This document shows, one piece after another, positions 26,358 to 35,823 of a stretch of DNA of 64,000 nucleotides (the stretch's first letter is position 1; the number at the start of each line of letters is the position of its first letter). Both the position numbers and the translations under genes were made by a program. The notes under the pieces are model-generated. The model saw only the letters and a list, made by a program, of their open reading frames with translations, did no database searches and was not told the DNA's origin. The stretch is from Roseococcus sp. SYP-B2431. GTDB lineage: Bacteria; Pseudomonadota; Alphaproteobacteria; Acetobacterales; Acetobacteraceae. The stretch spans positions 603,713 to 667,712 of the forward strand of contig NZ_SJXD01000025.1 in assembly GCF_004336745.1 (NCBI RefSeq), given 5' to 3'.

Positions 26358-28085
26358 ATGGGCGAGCAAGTGACCCTGATTCTACGTGGCGGAGCCGTAG
26401 TGGACGGAACCGGACGTCCACCCTTTGAAGCGGACGTCGCGCTGGCGGGATCGCGGATAGCTGCCATCGGTGCGGTGCCGCCGAGTGGCGCGGAAGAAAT
26501 CGATGCACGGGGCCTGCTGGTGACGCCGGGTTTCGTCGATGTGCACACGCATTACGATGGGCAAGCGGTGTGGGATTCCCGCATGACGCCGTCAAGCTGG
26601 CATGGTGTCACCACGGCAGTGATGGGCAACTGCGGTGTGGGCTTCGCTCCGGTTCGCGAGCAGGACCGCCAGAGGTTGGTGGAGCTTATGGAGGGTGTCG
26701 AGGACATCCCCGCCCCCTGCCTCCACGAGGGCCTCGACTGGCAATGGGAGTCCTTCGGCAGCTATCTCGACGCGCTCGACCGCAATCCGCGCGACATCGA
26801 TCTCTGCGCACAGCTTCCGCACGCCGCGCTGCGCATCTTCGTTATGGGCGAACGCGCATCCCGTCTCGAAGCGGCGACGCCCGAGGACTCGGCTGAGATG
26901 CGCCGCCTCACGGCGGAGGCCATGCGCGCGGGCGCCTTGGGCTTTTCCACCTCGCGCACGATCGGTCATCGTACCCTGAAAGGCGACCGGGCGCCCTCGC
27001 TTCGCGCCACAGAGGACGAACTCACCGCCATCGCTTGCGGCATGTCGGACGCGGGACATGGCTTCATGGAACTTGTCTCAGACTGGGACACGCCGGACGC
27101 CGCAACGGAGTTCGCGATGTTGCGCCGGGTGCTGAGCGTGTCGAGGCGCCCATTGCTCTTCTCCATGGCGGAACGGCACGACAAGCCGCAGCTTTGGCGC
27201 GAACTCCTCGCGATGACGCATGATGCGGTGGCGCAGGGGCTTTCGATCCGCCCCGTCATTCCGCCGAGGCCCATCGGCATCCTGTTCGGACTGCACGGCA
27301 CGCAGAATCCATTCTCGGCCACGCCGAGCTACCGCGCGATCGCCGACCTTCCGGTGGCCGAGCGCGTGGCGGTCATGCGCGACCCGGAGGTTCGCAGGCG
27401 CATTCTCTCCGAAGACCCAGTGACCGGAAGCACCTTCCCGCTGCTCACCAGGCTCGGACACGAGCGCATGTTCCTTTTCAGCGATCCCCCGAACTATACG
27501 CCCGACCGGGAGAACTCTCTCGCGTCGATCGCCGCGCGCGAGGGGCGGAGCGCGCCAGAGGTGGCATACGACCTTCTGACCGCCGACGAAGGACGCAATT
27601 TCATCTTCGCGGCCCTAGTGAACTATGCGGGTTACACGCTCGATCCCTGCCGCGAGATGCTGGCGGATCCAGTCACGCTCGTTGGACTGGGAGATGGTGG
27701 CGCCCACGTGGGCTTTGTCTCCGATGGCAGCTTCCCGACCTTCCTCCTGAGCTACTGGGGCCGCGACCGGGGTGATGGCACTTTCCCCATCGAGGAACTC
27801 ATCCGCCGTCACACTTCGGACACCGCCGCGGCCGTCGGCCTGAACGATCGTGGCGTCCTTGCGCCAGGGCTGCTGGCAGATGTGAATCTGCTAGATCTCG
27901 ACCGCCTCCGCCTGGGGGCACCTTATATGGTCCATGATCTGCCCGCTGGTGGGCGCCGCCTCATGCAGCGTGCGGACGGCTACGCCGCGACTATCAAGTC
28001 GGGGTCCGTCACCTATCGCAACGGCGAACATACCGGCGCGCTTCCTGGACGGCTCGTTCGCGGACCGCAAGCGGGGTGGTCGTGA
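26358..28085 (+). CDS. N-acyl-D-amino-acid deacylase-type amidohydrolase
   Basis: A 575-aa amidohydrolase_3 protein of the D-aminoacylase/dihydroorotase type. Metal ligands begin with HTHYDGQ at ~60-66. GDGGAHVG late in the barrel gives the conserved Asp, and a C-terminal beta segment ([10 protein letters not shown]) returns to the N-terminal sandwich [20 protein letters not shown] lies 9 nt before the ATG at 26358. Family members deacylate N-acyl-D-amino acids or open imide rings; the precise substrate is unknown. Context is the TetR-Bug module C. Confidence 0.87.
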   Translation: MGEQVTLILRGGAVVDGTGRPPFEADVALAGSRIAAIGAVPPSGAEEIDARGLLVTPGFVDVHTHYDGQAVWDSRMTPSSWHGVTTAVMGNCGVGFAPVREQDRQRLVELMEGVEDIPAPCLHEGLDWQWESFGSYLDALDRNPRDIDLCAQLPHAALRIFVMGERASRLEAATPEDSAEMRRLTAEAMRAGALGFSTSRTIGHRTLKGDRAPSLRATEDELTAIACGMSDAGHGFMELVSDWDTPDAATEFAMLRRVLSVSRRPLLFSMAERHDKPQLWRELLAMTHDAVAQGLSIRPVIPPRPIGILFGLHGTQNPFSATPSYRAIADLPVAERVAVMRDPEVRRRILSEDPVTGSTFPLLTRLGHERMFLFSDPPNYTPDRENSLASIAAREGRSAPEVAYDLLTADEGRNFIFAALVNYAGYTLDPCREMLADPVTLVGLGDGGAHVGFVSDGSFPTFLLSYWGRDRGDGTFPIEELIRRHTSDTAAAVGLNDRGVLAPGLLADVNLLDLDRLRLGAPYMVHDLPAGGRRLMQRADGYAATIKSGSVTYRNGEHTGALPGRLVRGPQAGWS

Positions 28086-28199
28086 GCGCAGGCCTTTCGC
28101 ACGGACGAAGGAACACGCTGTCTTTTGCGGCCGCGTGAGCATCTGCTGGGCTATGCCAGGCACCTATCGCCCGTGAGGCCGCGTCGCAGGTTTCGGTTG

Positions 28200-28728
28200 T
28201 TTCGGCTGTTGCCCGACGTCGGGCCGAGGGCAGCCCGCGCGGGTGGCTCGAGCTTGGGGACGTCAAGAAGCTCGAGCTTCAGGCAGGTGAGCTTGAGCGT
28301 TACGGCTCCGACGGGGCCGTGCTGAAGCTCCTGCGCGAGCCGTACGCCGGCCGCGTCTTGCCCGGGTTCGAGGAGATCGACCTCGGGTTTTGGGAATTGG
28401 AAACTCTGGTCCGGAAGGGCGCCCCAACTGGAAGGCAGCCCTGGAAAGCGAAAAGGGCGTCTACCTCATCACCGACGCTGTTACGGGCCGCCGCTATGTC
28501 GGCTCGGCTGCGGGCGAGGGCGGCATCTGGTCTCGGTGGTGCAAACTATGCGGCCACGGGACATGGCGGCAATGTGGAGCTGCGTAGCTCGCGACAGACT
28601 CGAGCCTCGCCTATATCCGCCAGGCTTTTCGCTTCGCCCTGCTGGAGCACCGGCCGGTTGGGGCGGCGGACGATGTCATCCTTCGGCGGGAGGCCTATTG
28701 GAAGCGGGTCCCTGCTGACGCGGGATGA
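28200..28728 (+). pseudogene. Frameshifted GIY-YIG nuclease-like gene
   Basis: Three consecutive frames together spell a GIY-YIG domain protein. Frame one holds LERYGSDGAVLKLLREPY and LGFWELETL. Frame two holds NWKAALESEKGVYLITD and RRYVGSAAGEGGIWSRW. The remaining frames supply ATGHGGNVEL and then RFALLEHRPV, with REAYWKRV before a stop at 28728. Intact relatives read through these segments in one frame, so at least two frameshifts are present. The gene is decayed unless the assembly has errors. Confidence 0.65.
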
Positions 28729-29230
28729 GTTTGGTATGAACCGCAATTTAGGGAAGGCGCCGGGCGGCACGTGCGGGCGTTCATGAGCACCATCGGCATC
28801 GACTACTCCGGCGCGGAGACTCCCACGTTGAGCCTGAAGCGGGACACCCGAGGGAACCGGCCGAGCATCCGAGATTCGAGTTTCCGGTACCCTGTCCCCC
28901 GCTGCCTCGGAGCCGAAGCGGGATACTCGCTCATCGATTCTTTGGTCGGGCGGTGAAATGCTGAATCCGAGCAGGGCAGCCGTACTGGAGATAGCATAAA
29001 ACAAGGCCTTAGACCTTGTTGGAAAATCGGCCACCCTCAAAGTTCGGAAACTCTCTGCTCTCCGGAGACCGAAAGCTCGCCCCGTTGCGCGTTCGCACCA
29101 TCGAGGTCAGCGCGGTAAGGCCGGCCGAACCTGGGCCACAGCGCGGTGTCGTCCAACGAGAGAATGTTTGTCCGGGGAAAGACTGGAGCAGCGATAGGAA
29201 CCGAGGCGACAACGTTCTCTGGGCGGCTGG
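28729..29230. other. Gene-free region with one dispersed repeat
   Basis: About 500 bp between the nuclease remnant and the LysR gene. I see no reading frame with credible codon use. It contains copy 2 of the 42-bp repeat at its right end. Confidence 0.5.
29181..29222 (+). repeat. Dispersed 42-bp repeat, copy 2
   Basis: This copy begins GACTGGAGCAGCGATAGG, continues AACC and ends TTCTCTGG. It differs from copy 1 at only a few positions and is in the same orientation. It lies just before the LysR stop codon and next to decayed coding sequence, as does copy 3. Confidence 0.6.
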
Positions 29231-30133
29231 CTAGGCTGGGCGGCTATAGGGTTCTGGACTACGATGCAGTTGCTCACAAAGCCAATCGGCAAAGATCGCC
29301 AGCGACGGATCCTCCGCGAGGCGTGCGTCATATTGCAGCACAAAGTTCCGGTGCGTCGGCCGTCGGGCTGGATGCGCGATGGCCAGCCGGCCGGCGGCCA
29401 GATCTGGGCCAAGAAGGCCCTCAATGGCGATGGCCAGGCCCAGATCCGCGGCCGCCGCCTCGAGTGCCAGGCTCACGCCGTCGAAGGTGCTTCCGCCGCG
29501 CACTGGGATGGCTCCCAGACCGGCGTGGTCCAGCCAGCGTCGCCAATCCTCGGGGCGCGCCCGCGTGTGGAGCAGGGTCACGCGCGCGAAGTCGATAGGG
29601 CCATCCTTCAGCCGTCGCGGCGCAGCGACGGGCACCGTCGTGATGGGCATCAGTGGGCGCATGACCAGCCCCATCTGCTTCCTTGCGCCGGCAACGACGA
29701 TGGCCGCGTCGAAGCGTCCGGGAAGGAGATCAAGCGGGCTGGTGCTGGCATGGACATCGACATCGAGGTCGGGATGAACTGCCCGCAGGCGTGGCAGCAG
29801 CGGCAGCAGAACGCGCGAAAGGAAATGACTGTAGACGCCGATCGCCAAGCGGCGGTGATGTCTGAGACGCACGCCGGTGGCCGCCTCCGCCACCCGGTCG
29901 AGCGCCTCGCGCGCACCCTCCGCCATGGTGCGGCCGACCGGCGTGAGCTCCAGTCCGGTGGCACGCCGGATGAACAGTACCGCAGATAGATCAGCTTCCA
30001 GCCGTCGCACGAGGCGGCTTACCGCCCCCGGCGTGACATGGAGCTCCGATGCGGCGTGGGTCATGGACAGATGACGGGCCGCCGCTTCAAAGGCGCGGAC
30101 AGCATACAGCGAGGGCAGGGAACGACCCGGCAT
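29231..30133 (-). CDS. LysR-family transcriptional regulator (GcvA-like)
   Basis: A 300-aa LysR regulator. The winged helix (residues ~5-65) includes SLYAVRAFEAAARHLSMTHA and VTPGAVSRLVRRLE, the GcvA-like pattern; the rest is the inducer-binding domain. It is divergent from the AidB-type acyl-CoA dehydrogenase gene. A perfect palindrome starts 4 bp before its start codon, so it probably represses itself and controls its neighbour. Confidence 0.92.
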   Translation of the reverse strand: MPGRSLPSLYAVRAFEAAARHLSMTHAASELHVTPGAVSRLVRRLEADLSAVLFIRRATGLELTPVGRTMAEGAREALDRVAEAATGVRLRHHRRLAIGVYSHFLSRVLLPLLPRLRAVHPDLDVDVHASTSPLDLLPGRFDAAIVVAGARKQMGLVMRPLMPITTVPVAAPRRLKDGPIDFARVTLLHTRARPEDWRRWLDHAGLGAIPVRGGSTFDGVSLALEAAAADLGLAIAIEGLLGPDLAAGRLAIAHPARRPTHRNFVLQYDARLAEDPSLAIFADWLCEQLHRSPEPYSRPA

Positions 30134-30136
30134 GGC

Positions 30137-30153
30137 TTTGAGTCTAACTCAAA
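30137..30153. promoter_or_regulatory. LysR-type operator palindrome
   Basis: TTTGAGTCTAACTCAAA is a perfect 7-bp inverted repeat around a 3-nt centre, containing the T-Nx-A layout of LysR boxes. It lies 4 bp upstream of the LysR start codon and 56 bp upstream of the divergent acyl-CoA dehydrogenase start, which suits autorepression with activation of the neighbour. Confidence 0.6.
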
Positions 30154-30209
30154 ATGCTCAGCTTTGAAATCGTTTGCGGCGGGCGCCGAAGGCATGGACG
30201 CTGCCCGCC

Positions 30210-32012
30210 ATGAATGAGATCACGATGGTGACCCGCCCGACCCCCGACCCGGCCGACCAGGCCCGTCGCGGCGCCGTGGCCCGCCGATCCCAGCACCTTG
30301 CGCCCGATTGCAGCGGCCTCAACTTCTTCGAGATCGACCGCAGCCTGTGCGACCTGCTCCCCCTCTACATGGAGGATCCCCTGCTGGCGCATCTCGCGCC
30401 GCATCTCCAAAGGCTGGGCGTGCTGGCCGGCAGCCGCCTGAACGACCTCGCCCACCTCGCCGACAGGCACCCGCCCCAGCTCCATCAACGCGACCGCTAC
30501 GGGCGGGATGAGGAGTGGATCGAGGCCCATCCCGCCTATGACGAGATCCGCCGGATCGCCTTCGGCGAGTTCGGCATGCACGCGATGACGCACCGTCCGG
30601 GCGTGCTGGGCTGGGACCGGCCCATGCCACTCCTGGCCAAGCAGGCCTTCTTCTACCTCTTCGCGCAGGCGGAGTTCGGCGTGCTCTGCCCGGTGAACCT
30701 GACCGACTGCACCTCCGACCTGATCGCGCGATACGGCAGCGAGGAGCTGAAGGCGCGCTATCTCGATCGCCTATGGACGCAGGACATGGACCGCCTCCTC
30801 TACGGCGCGCAGTTCATGACTGAGAAGATCGGCGGATCGGATGCCGGGTCTGCCGAGCTGGTCGCCGTGCGGGATGGCGAGCATTGGCGGCTCTATGGCG
30901 AGAAGTGGTTTTGCTCCAATGCCGACGGCGATGTGTGCGTGCTGCTGGCGCGGCCGGAAGGCGCCGTGGCGGGCAGCCGCGGGCTCGGTCTCTTCCTGCT
31001 TCCCAGGACGCTGCCCGACGGAAGCCGCAACAGCTACCGGATCGTGCGGCTGAAGGACAAGCTCGGCAGCCGCTCGATGCCGAGCGGGGAGATCGTCTTC
31101 GACGGTGCCGTCGCCTACCAGCTTGGCGCAATCGATCGCGGCATGAAGCAGATGCTGGAGATGGTGAACCCGAGCCGGGTGTCGCATCTCACGCGCGCGG
31201 CGGGGATGATGCGCCGCTGCCTGAACGAGGCGATGCAGGTGGCGCGCCATCGCAACGCCTTCGGCAAGCGCGTGATCGAGCATCCGCTAATGCGCCGGCA
31301 GCTCGTGAAGATAATGATCAAGACGGAGCAGTCGCTCTCCGCGGTGATGCTGGCCTCGGTGCTCGACCCCTCGACGCAGCAGGCCGCGCCCAAGATCGCG
31401 CGGCTGCTGACGCCGATCTGCAAGTACCGCGCCTCGCGCGACAACATCGCCGTTGCGACCGCGGCCATGGAGGCGCGCGGCGGCAATGGCTATATTGAGG
31501 ATTGGGTGAACGCCCGGCTGGTCCGCGACGCGCATCTGGGCGTGATCTGGGACGGCACCAGTAGTGTGAACGCGCTGGATGCCATCCACCGCGCCGTTCG
31601 AAAGGAGCGCGCGCACCACGCCCTGGGGGAGGAGCTCGTCCGGCGCCTGGCCGAGGCCCGGGGCCTGCCAGGGCAGTTCCGCACGCGCATGGAGGGGACG
31701 CTGGCCCAGGCGATCCGCCTCGCCGAGCAGGTCGCCGATACGCCGGAGCACGAGCGCTTCGTTCGCGTCGCCGCCAGCGCGCTCTACCATGTGACCACCG
31801 CCATCCTCATGATGAACGAGGGCTGCCGCCTCGGCGCGGCGGGCGGCGATGCCCGGCGCTTGCTGATGGGGCGCTTCGTGCTGGAGCACCGCCTGGCCGA
31901 TCGGCCCAAGCTGGCCGTGGAGGATGCGCGGTGGGAGGAGGAGGCGATCTCGCTGCTGCTCGAGGATGCGCCGGTTCCGCTGGACGCCGCGGCCGCGCTG
32001 ATGACCGCCTAG
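30210..32012 (+). CDS. Acyl-CoA dehydrogenase family protein (AidB-like)
   Basis: A 600-aa flavoprotein of the acyl-CoA dehydrogenase superfamily. The N-terminal extension NFFEIDRSLCDLLPLYM resembles AidB proteins. The middle has GAQFMTEKIGGSDAGS (FAD/substrate loop) and LGSRSMPSGEI. The C-terminal part has GGNGYIEDWVNARLVRD and IWDGTSSVNALD; the acyl-CoA dehydrogenase catalytic acid is not obvious, as in AidB. The ATG at 30210 is one choice; 30225 is an alternative. It is divergent from LysR and followed by a Bug gene 43 bp on. True substrate unknown. Confidence 0.88.
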   Translation: MNEITMVTRPTPDPADQARRGAVARRSQHLAPDCSGLNFFEIDRSLCDLLPLYMEDPLLAHLAPHLQRLGVLAGSRLNDLAHLADRHPPQLHQRDRYGRDEEWIEAHPAYDEIRRIAFGEFGMHAMTHRPGVLGWDRPMPLLAKQAFFYLFAQAEFGVLCPVNLTDCTSDLIARYGSEELKARYLDRLWTQDMDRLLYGAQFMTEKIGGSDAGSAELVAVRDGEHWRLYGEKWFCSNADGDVCVLLARPEGAVAGSRGLGLFLLPRTLPDGSRNSYRIVRLKDKLGSRSMPSGEIVFDGAVAYQLGAIDRGMKQMLEMVNPSRVSHLTRAAGMMRRCLNEAMQVARHRNAFGKRVIEHPLMRRQLVKIMIKTEQSLSAVMLASVLDPSTQQAAPKIARLLTPICKYRASRDNIAVATAAMEARGGNGYIEDWVNARLVRDAHLGVIWDGTSSVNALDAIHRAVRKERAHHALGEELVRRLAEARGLPGQFRTRMEGTLAQAIRLAEQVADTPEHERFVRVAASALYHVTTAILMMNEGCRLGAAGGDARRLLMGRFVLEHRLADRPKLAVEDARWEEEAISLLLEDAPVPLDAAAALMTA

Positions 32013-32055
32013 CCTCGGCTGCCGCACAAGGCGCGCCGGCACAAGGGAACGATAG

Positions 32056-33045
32056 ATGACGACTAAGATCTTTCGGCGCGGCGTCCTCGCCGCCGCGGGC
32101 CTCGCGGCTCCGGACCTGGCGGGAAAGGGCTGGGCGCAGTCCAGCTATCCCAACCGGCCGATCCGGATCGTCGTGCCTTTCTCGCCCGGCGGCACGACAG
32201 ACCTCCTGGCTCGGATCGCGGGGCAGCATCTGTCCGACGCCTGGGGACAGCCGGTCGTCGTCGAAAACCGTAGCGGGGCAGGGGGCAATATCGGCGCGGA
32301 GTTCGTCGCGAAGGCGCCGCCGGACGGATATACGCTGCTCTTTGCGACGGTGGGCGCATTGGTGACCAACCAGTACCTTTACCGGCAGATGCCCTATGAC
32401 AGCGCTACCGCCTTTGCGCCCGTGGCCCTATTCGGCGAAGTCGCCAATGTGCTGGCTGTGCATCCAAGCCTGCCGGTCAACTCCGTCTCGGAATATGTGG
32501 AGCTTTGCAAGGCGAGGGGCGCCGGCGGCCTGAGCTTCGGCTCGCCCGCCATCGGCGGCAGCGGGCATCTGGCCATGGCCTACTTGGAATTCAGGGCCGG
32601 ATTCAAGGTGGAGCATGTCGTCTATCGGGGCAGTTCCGACGTGCTGAAGGACCTCCTGGCCGGGCATATTCCGAGCACGATGGACAATCTGCCGCCCTAT
32701 CTCCCGCATTTCCGCACCGGGGCGCTCCGGCCCCTCGGGGTCACTTCCTCGCGGCGTTCGCCGGCCATTCCGGAACTGCCAACGATCGCGGAGCAAGGCT
32801 ATGCTGGCTTTGACGCGGCACCTTGGTGGCATGTCTCGGCGCCCGCGGGCACGCCCACGGAGATCCTTCGGAAGCTCTCCGATGAACTGGTGCGGGCCAT
32901 GACGCTGCCCGATGTGATCCGGCGTGTCCGGGAGTCAGGTGCTTCGGAGCTTGGAGGATCAGGAGACGAACTTGCTCAGCGCATCGTGACCGAAACTCCA
33001 AAGTGGAGACAGATCGTCGCGGCTGCGGGCCTTGAACCGCAGTGA
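32056..33045 (+). CDS. Bug/TctC-family periplasmic solute receptor
   Basis: A 329-aa Bug receptor. Signal region FRRGVLAAAGLAAPDLAGKG ends near WAQ. Mature motifs are YPNRPIRIVVPFSPGGTTD, GQPVVVENRSGAGGNIG, APPDGYTLLF and VYRGSSDVLKDLL. It is the classical SPGGTTD subgroup. It lies 43 bp after the acyl-CoA dehydrogenase gene on the same strand and may share its promoter. Confidence 0.9.
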   Translation: MTTKIFRRGVLAAAGLAAPDLAGKGWAQSSYPNRPIRIVVPFSPGGTTDLLARIAGQHLSDAWGQPVVVENRSGAGGNIGAEFVAKAPPDGYTLLFATVGALVTNQYLYRQMPYDSATAFAPVALFGEVANVLAVHPSLPVNSVSEYVELCKARGAGGLSFGSPAIGGSGHLAMAYLEFRAGFKVEHVVYRGSSDVLKDLLAGHIPSTMDNLPPYLPHFRTGALRPLGVTSSRRSPAIPELPTIAEQGYAGFDAAPWWHVSAPAGTPTEILRKLSDELVRAMTLPDVIRRVRESGASELGGSGDELAQRIVTETPKWRQIVAAAGLEPQ

Positions 33046-33147
33046 AATGCCGATCCGCTCCGCCCGATTCACCCCCGGCCGGCTGGGGCTGGATTGAGCC
33101 GCTGACTCCGTAAGCTCCGCCGCGCGGGCGCCGACCGCGTTCCGTCG

Positions 33148-33387
33148 TTAGCCCGCCTCGGCCTGATCGATTTGCCGCCAGGTGTCCTGAAGAAAGGCGG
33201 CAGACGGGAGATCGCCCAGGCCCGTAAACACACCTCGCTCGCGGAAGGTTCGCGCCACGATGTGCCAGTCGACCTCATCGTTGGCGACGAACTCGGCGAG
33301 ATCATGATGGTTCGCACGCATCCACTTCGCAACGCTGGATTGCAGCCATATCGTATTAGCTGAATGTCGTTTTGCGGCTGCACTCAT
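33148..33387 (-). CDS. Small conserved-type protein, function unknown
   Basis: A 79-aa protein with the pattern SVAKWMRANHHDLAEF, VDWHIVARTF, then LPSAAFLQDTWRQI. I recall similar short proteins with 'RWMRANHD...W..LA..L...G...PTAETARQTW' near plasmid or integrative-element genes in alphaproteobacteria; that is memory of a pattern, not a search. AGGA lies 7 nt upstream of the ATG. Acidic and largely helical, without membrane segments. Confidence 0.45.
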   Translation of the reverse strand: MSAAAKRHSANTIWLQSSVAKWMRANHHDLAEFVANDEVDWHIVARTFRERGVFTGLGDLPSAAFLQDTWRQIDQAEAG

Positions 33388-33992
33388 TTTGGGATCCTGG
33401 TGGGCTGAAGCGGCGCTTCACCTCGGGAGGCTCAAGGGAGAGTTCAATGATTTGGACGACGGCCGGTGAAATTTAGGCGGGGCACTAACGCCACCCCCAG
33501 GCGCCACTGACGAGTGAGCAGGCGATGGACGCGCAATTTTTTCTGCTGCCCGCAGGCCCACGTCCCAATATTTGATAGGTGTTGAGGCGAGCGCGGACGC
33601 TTACGCTATCGCCGCTGCGGCGGCGCTGAAGGAAGCGCTATTTTGCTGGGGGACGCCCTGGCGAATGGACCATGGCGGGTTGCCCGCGGAGCGATGAAGC
33701 CGGTTCGAATCCGGCCCGCAGTAGCGTGGCCCGGCACGGTCCACCGGCCAGGCCACGCATTGATCGGGGATCCGAAGCGGCCGTTCCCGCCACCATAGGC
33801 AGGACGAACCCGCCCCACCGGCCTCAAACGCCCCGGGAGGCTGTCCGCGTCTTTTTCATGAGGCGGTCGCCAGGATTGCCACCCAGCACCCAACCGTGGC
33901 CTGCGGGTCAGCCTGAGGTCGATCCGCAGGCAGCCGCCGCGCCAAATCGAGCAGCCTCGCGGCTATGGTGCAGAAGCTGGCGCTGGGGCGGC
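33388..33992. other. Non-coding interval with structured repeats
   Basis: About 600 bp without a convincing gene. Around 33445-33500 the sequence GGCCGGTGAAATTTAGGCGG resembles ends of IS21-type elements, but no transposase is present. Around 33666-33743 TGGACC pairs with GGTCCA across 78 nt and encloses a tRNA-like T-arm, GCCGG-TTCGAAT-CCGGC. No D-arm or anticodon arm can be drawn. It may be an old integration site. Confidence 0.35.
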
Positions 33993-34958
33993 CTATTGCA
34001 GCCGGATGCCGCGAGTCTGAACCAGCTCGCCGAGCTTCGATGTCTCTCGACTCAGCATCCCAGCGAACTCGGCCGAGCTCAGCACGAACGGCTGCATATC
34101 TGGCGTCATCCGCGTCCGAAGCTCCGGGCTCTGTAGCCCGGCGCCGATGCTGCGGTGCAGGCGAGCGGCCACTGCCTCCGGCGTCCCCGAAGGCATCATG
34201 AGCCCATGGAAATAACTATAATCGATGGGAAATCCGGCTTCGGCGAAGGTCGGCAGGTCCGGAAGGTCGGGTAGTCGCTCGGGTGTGGATATTCCGATGA
34301 TCCGGGCGTTGCCGGCGCGGTGTTGCTGAAGCACGTTCATGGTCGAGATGCAGACGGCTGGCAGGTTGCCCGCGACCATGTCGGTGACAGCGAGAGTCTC
34401 CCCGCGGTAGCCGACATTCTCTAGCTCGATGCCGGTGAGGCCCCGCAGCATCTCCATCAGAATTTGCCCAGTGCTGGCATTGCCGAGCGTGCCGTAGCTG
34501 AGCGTGCCCTGCCGCTTCACGTAGTCTACGAACTCACGGACATTGCGGACCGGTACGTCCTTGCCGACGGCGAGGACCATGGGGGCCTTGAAGGTGGGTG
34601 TAAGCGGCAGGAAGTCGCTCAACCGGTAGGACAGGTTTGGGATGAGCAGCGGGTTCAACGTCATCGCCGCATAGAGCATATAGCCGATGGTATAGCCGTC
34701 CGGGGCCGCGCGGGCGATCGCCTCGCTGGCGAGGATCCCATTGGCGCCTGGCCGGTTCTCGATGATGACCGGCTGGCCAAACTCCGCGCGCATGCCCTCA
34801 GCGAGGAAGCGCGAGATAGTGTCGGAGATGCCGCCGGCGGCGACGGGAACAATGATGCGCAGCGGCCGATCCGGAAACCGCGCTTGGGCGAGGGCTGGCG
34901 CTGCGAGGCTGGCGAGGCCGGCTGCGAGAATCGTGCGGCGCGGTAAGCTAAGGGTCAC
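33993..34958 (-). CDS. Bug/TctC-family periplasmic solute receptor, divergent from TetR of module B
   Basis: A 321-aa Bug receptor. The GTG at 34958 is chosen because GGAGGA lies upstream; the longer frame to 35021 has no such site. Signal: SLPRRTILAAGLASLAAPAL then AQ. Motifs are FPDRPLRIIVPVAAGGISD, GQPVIIENRPGANGILAS and YSYFHGLMMPSG, related to the YTWFHGF subgroup of modules A and C. Divergent from TetR at 35073, repeating the module A layout with one receptor instead of four. Confidence 0.9.
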   Translation of the reverse strand: MTLSLPRRTILAAGLASLAAPALAQARFPDRPLRIIVPVAAGGISDTISRFLAEGMRAEFGQPVIIENRPGANGILASEAIARAAPDGYTIGYMLYAAMTLNPLLIPNLSYRLSDFLPLTPTFKAPMVLAVGKDVPVRNVREFVDYVKRQGTLSYGTLGNASTGQILMEMLRGLTGIELENVGYRGETLAVTDMVAGNLPAVCISTMNVLQQHRAGNARIIGISTPERLPDLPDLPTFAEAGFPIDYSYFHGLMMPSGTPEAVAARLHRSIGAGLQSPELRTRMTPDMQPFVLSSAEFAGMLSRETSKLGELVQTRGIRLQ

Positions 34959-35019
34959 TGGGGTTCCTCCGGACGATTTTTGGCGGCCAGAGCCGCGCAT
35001 TGCCCCGATGAAGCCCGCC

Positions 35020-35036
35020 ACTTACTTGTGCGTCAA
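35020..35036 (-). promoter_or_regulatory. Candidate TetR box variant, module B left
   Basis: The minus strand reads TTGACGCACAAGTAAGT. The half-elements TTGAC and GTAAGT match the other boxes but are 6 nt apart rather than 2. It lies between the divergent Bug and TetR genes, where an operator is expected. The changed spacing makes it the weakest of the module A and B boxes. Confidence 0.4.
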
Positions 35037-35072
35037 GAGCGATGTCCCGCGGTGTCGGGAGAAGGATGCGGA

Positions 35073-35756
35073 ATGATAGAGCGTGTTGAACCGATAGGCC
35101 GAGTGCCGATGCGCGACGAGATCAAACGCGTCGCCACACGACTGCTGATGCTGCGCGGGTACCGAGGGGTGAGCTATGGCGACATCGCTCAGGAACTCGA
35201 GATCACCACGACCAATATCCATTACCATTTCGGCCCCAAGGCGCGGCTCGTGGCTACGGTGATGCATGACTACGTCGAGCAGGTTGGCGGCCGATACCAC
35301 GGTATCTGGACCGCGGCGCGGACCGGCCTGACCTCGAAGGTGGAGGCTACGGTCGCCTTCAACCGCGAAGCATTTACGCGCCTCAATCCTCACGGCAGCG
35401 AGGGCAATTCCTGGAGCCTCATCACCCGGCTCTCGGCCGAGGGCGAGGCGCTGGACGATCTGATGCGCGAGCGGGTCCTGGTCTTCCGCCGCGACATCCA
35501 GGCGAGCGCCATCACCGGCATGGAGCAGGCCGTGGCCGAGGGTGAGCTGCGTCCCGAAGCGCCGTGCCACCAGCTGGGTCGGCTGATGGCCAGCTGTTTT
35601 CTCTACGCAGTCCATATCTCACGGGACAGCGGCGGATTTCGTGGACTGTCGCAGCACTACGCCGCCCAGCTCGACCTTATCGAGCGGAGTTGGGGCACGG
35701 CTGCGAGACCAGCCGTGGTTGGGTCCGGAACGTCGGGAGGACTTATTGACACGTAA
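35073..35756 (+). CDS. TetR/AcrR-family regulator, module B
   Basis: A 227-aa TetR regulator. The helix-turn-helix is GVSYGDIAQELEITTTNIHYHF. AGAAGGA lies 6 nt before the ATG at 35073; a start at 35109 is possible and would match the N-terminus of the module A protein. Its stop codon is embedded in the candidate operator at 35746-35758. It probably controls both the divergent Bug gene and the downstream amidohydrolase-Rieske operon. Confidence 0.92.
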   Translation: MIERVEPIGRVPMRDEIKRVATRLLMLRGYRGVSYGDIAQELEITTTNIHYHFGPKARLVATVMHDYVEQVGGRYHGIWTAARTGLTSKVEATVAFNREAFTRLNPHGSEGNSWSLITRLSAEGEALDDLMRERVLVFRRDIQASAITGMEQAVAEGELRPEAPCHQLGRLMASCFLYAVHISRDSGGFRGLSQHYAAQLDLIERSWGTAARPAVVGSGTSGGLIDT

Positions 35757-35758
35757 GT
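35746..35758 (+). promoter_or_regulatory. Candidate TetR box, module B right
   Basis: TTGACACGTAAGT overlaps the last codons of TetR and lies 65 bp before the amidohydrolase start. It matches TTGACGAGTAAGT of module A except in the two central bases. TTGACA is also an ideal -35 hexamer, so the box could double as promoter. Confidence 0.5.
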
Positions 35759-35823
35759 TTTAGACCGATAGCTTCCAGGCAATTACCGCGGGCCAATTCC
35801 GCGTTGCTCAGGGAGGTTCTCGG

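Noticed and set aside
33645..33743. tRNA-like T-arm (GCCGG-TTCGAAT-CCGGC) with a possible acceptor stem
   Set aside because: No D-arm or anticodon arm can be drawn and the acceptor pairing is mismatched or wrongly spaced, so I do not call a tRNA.
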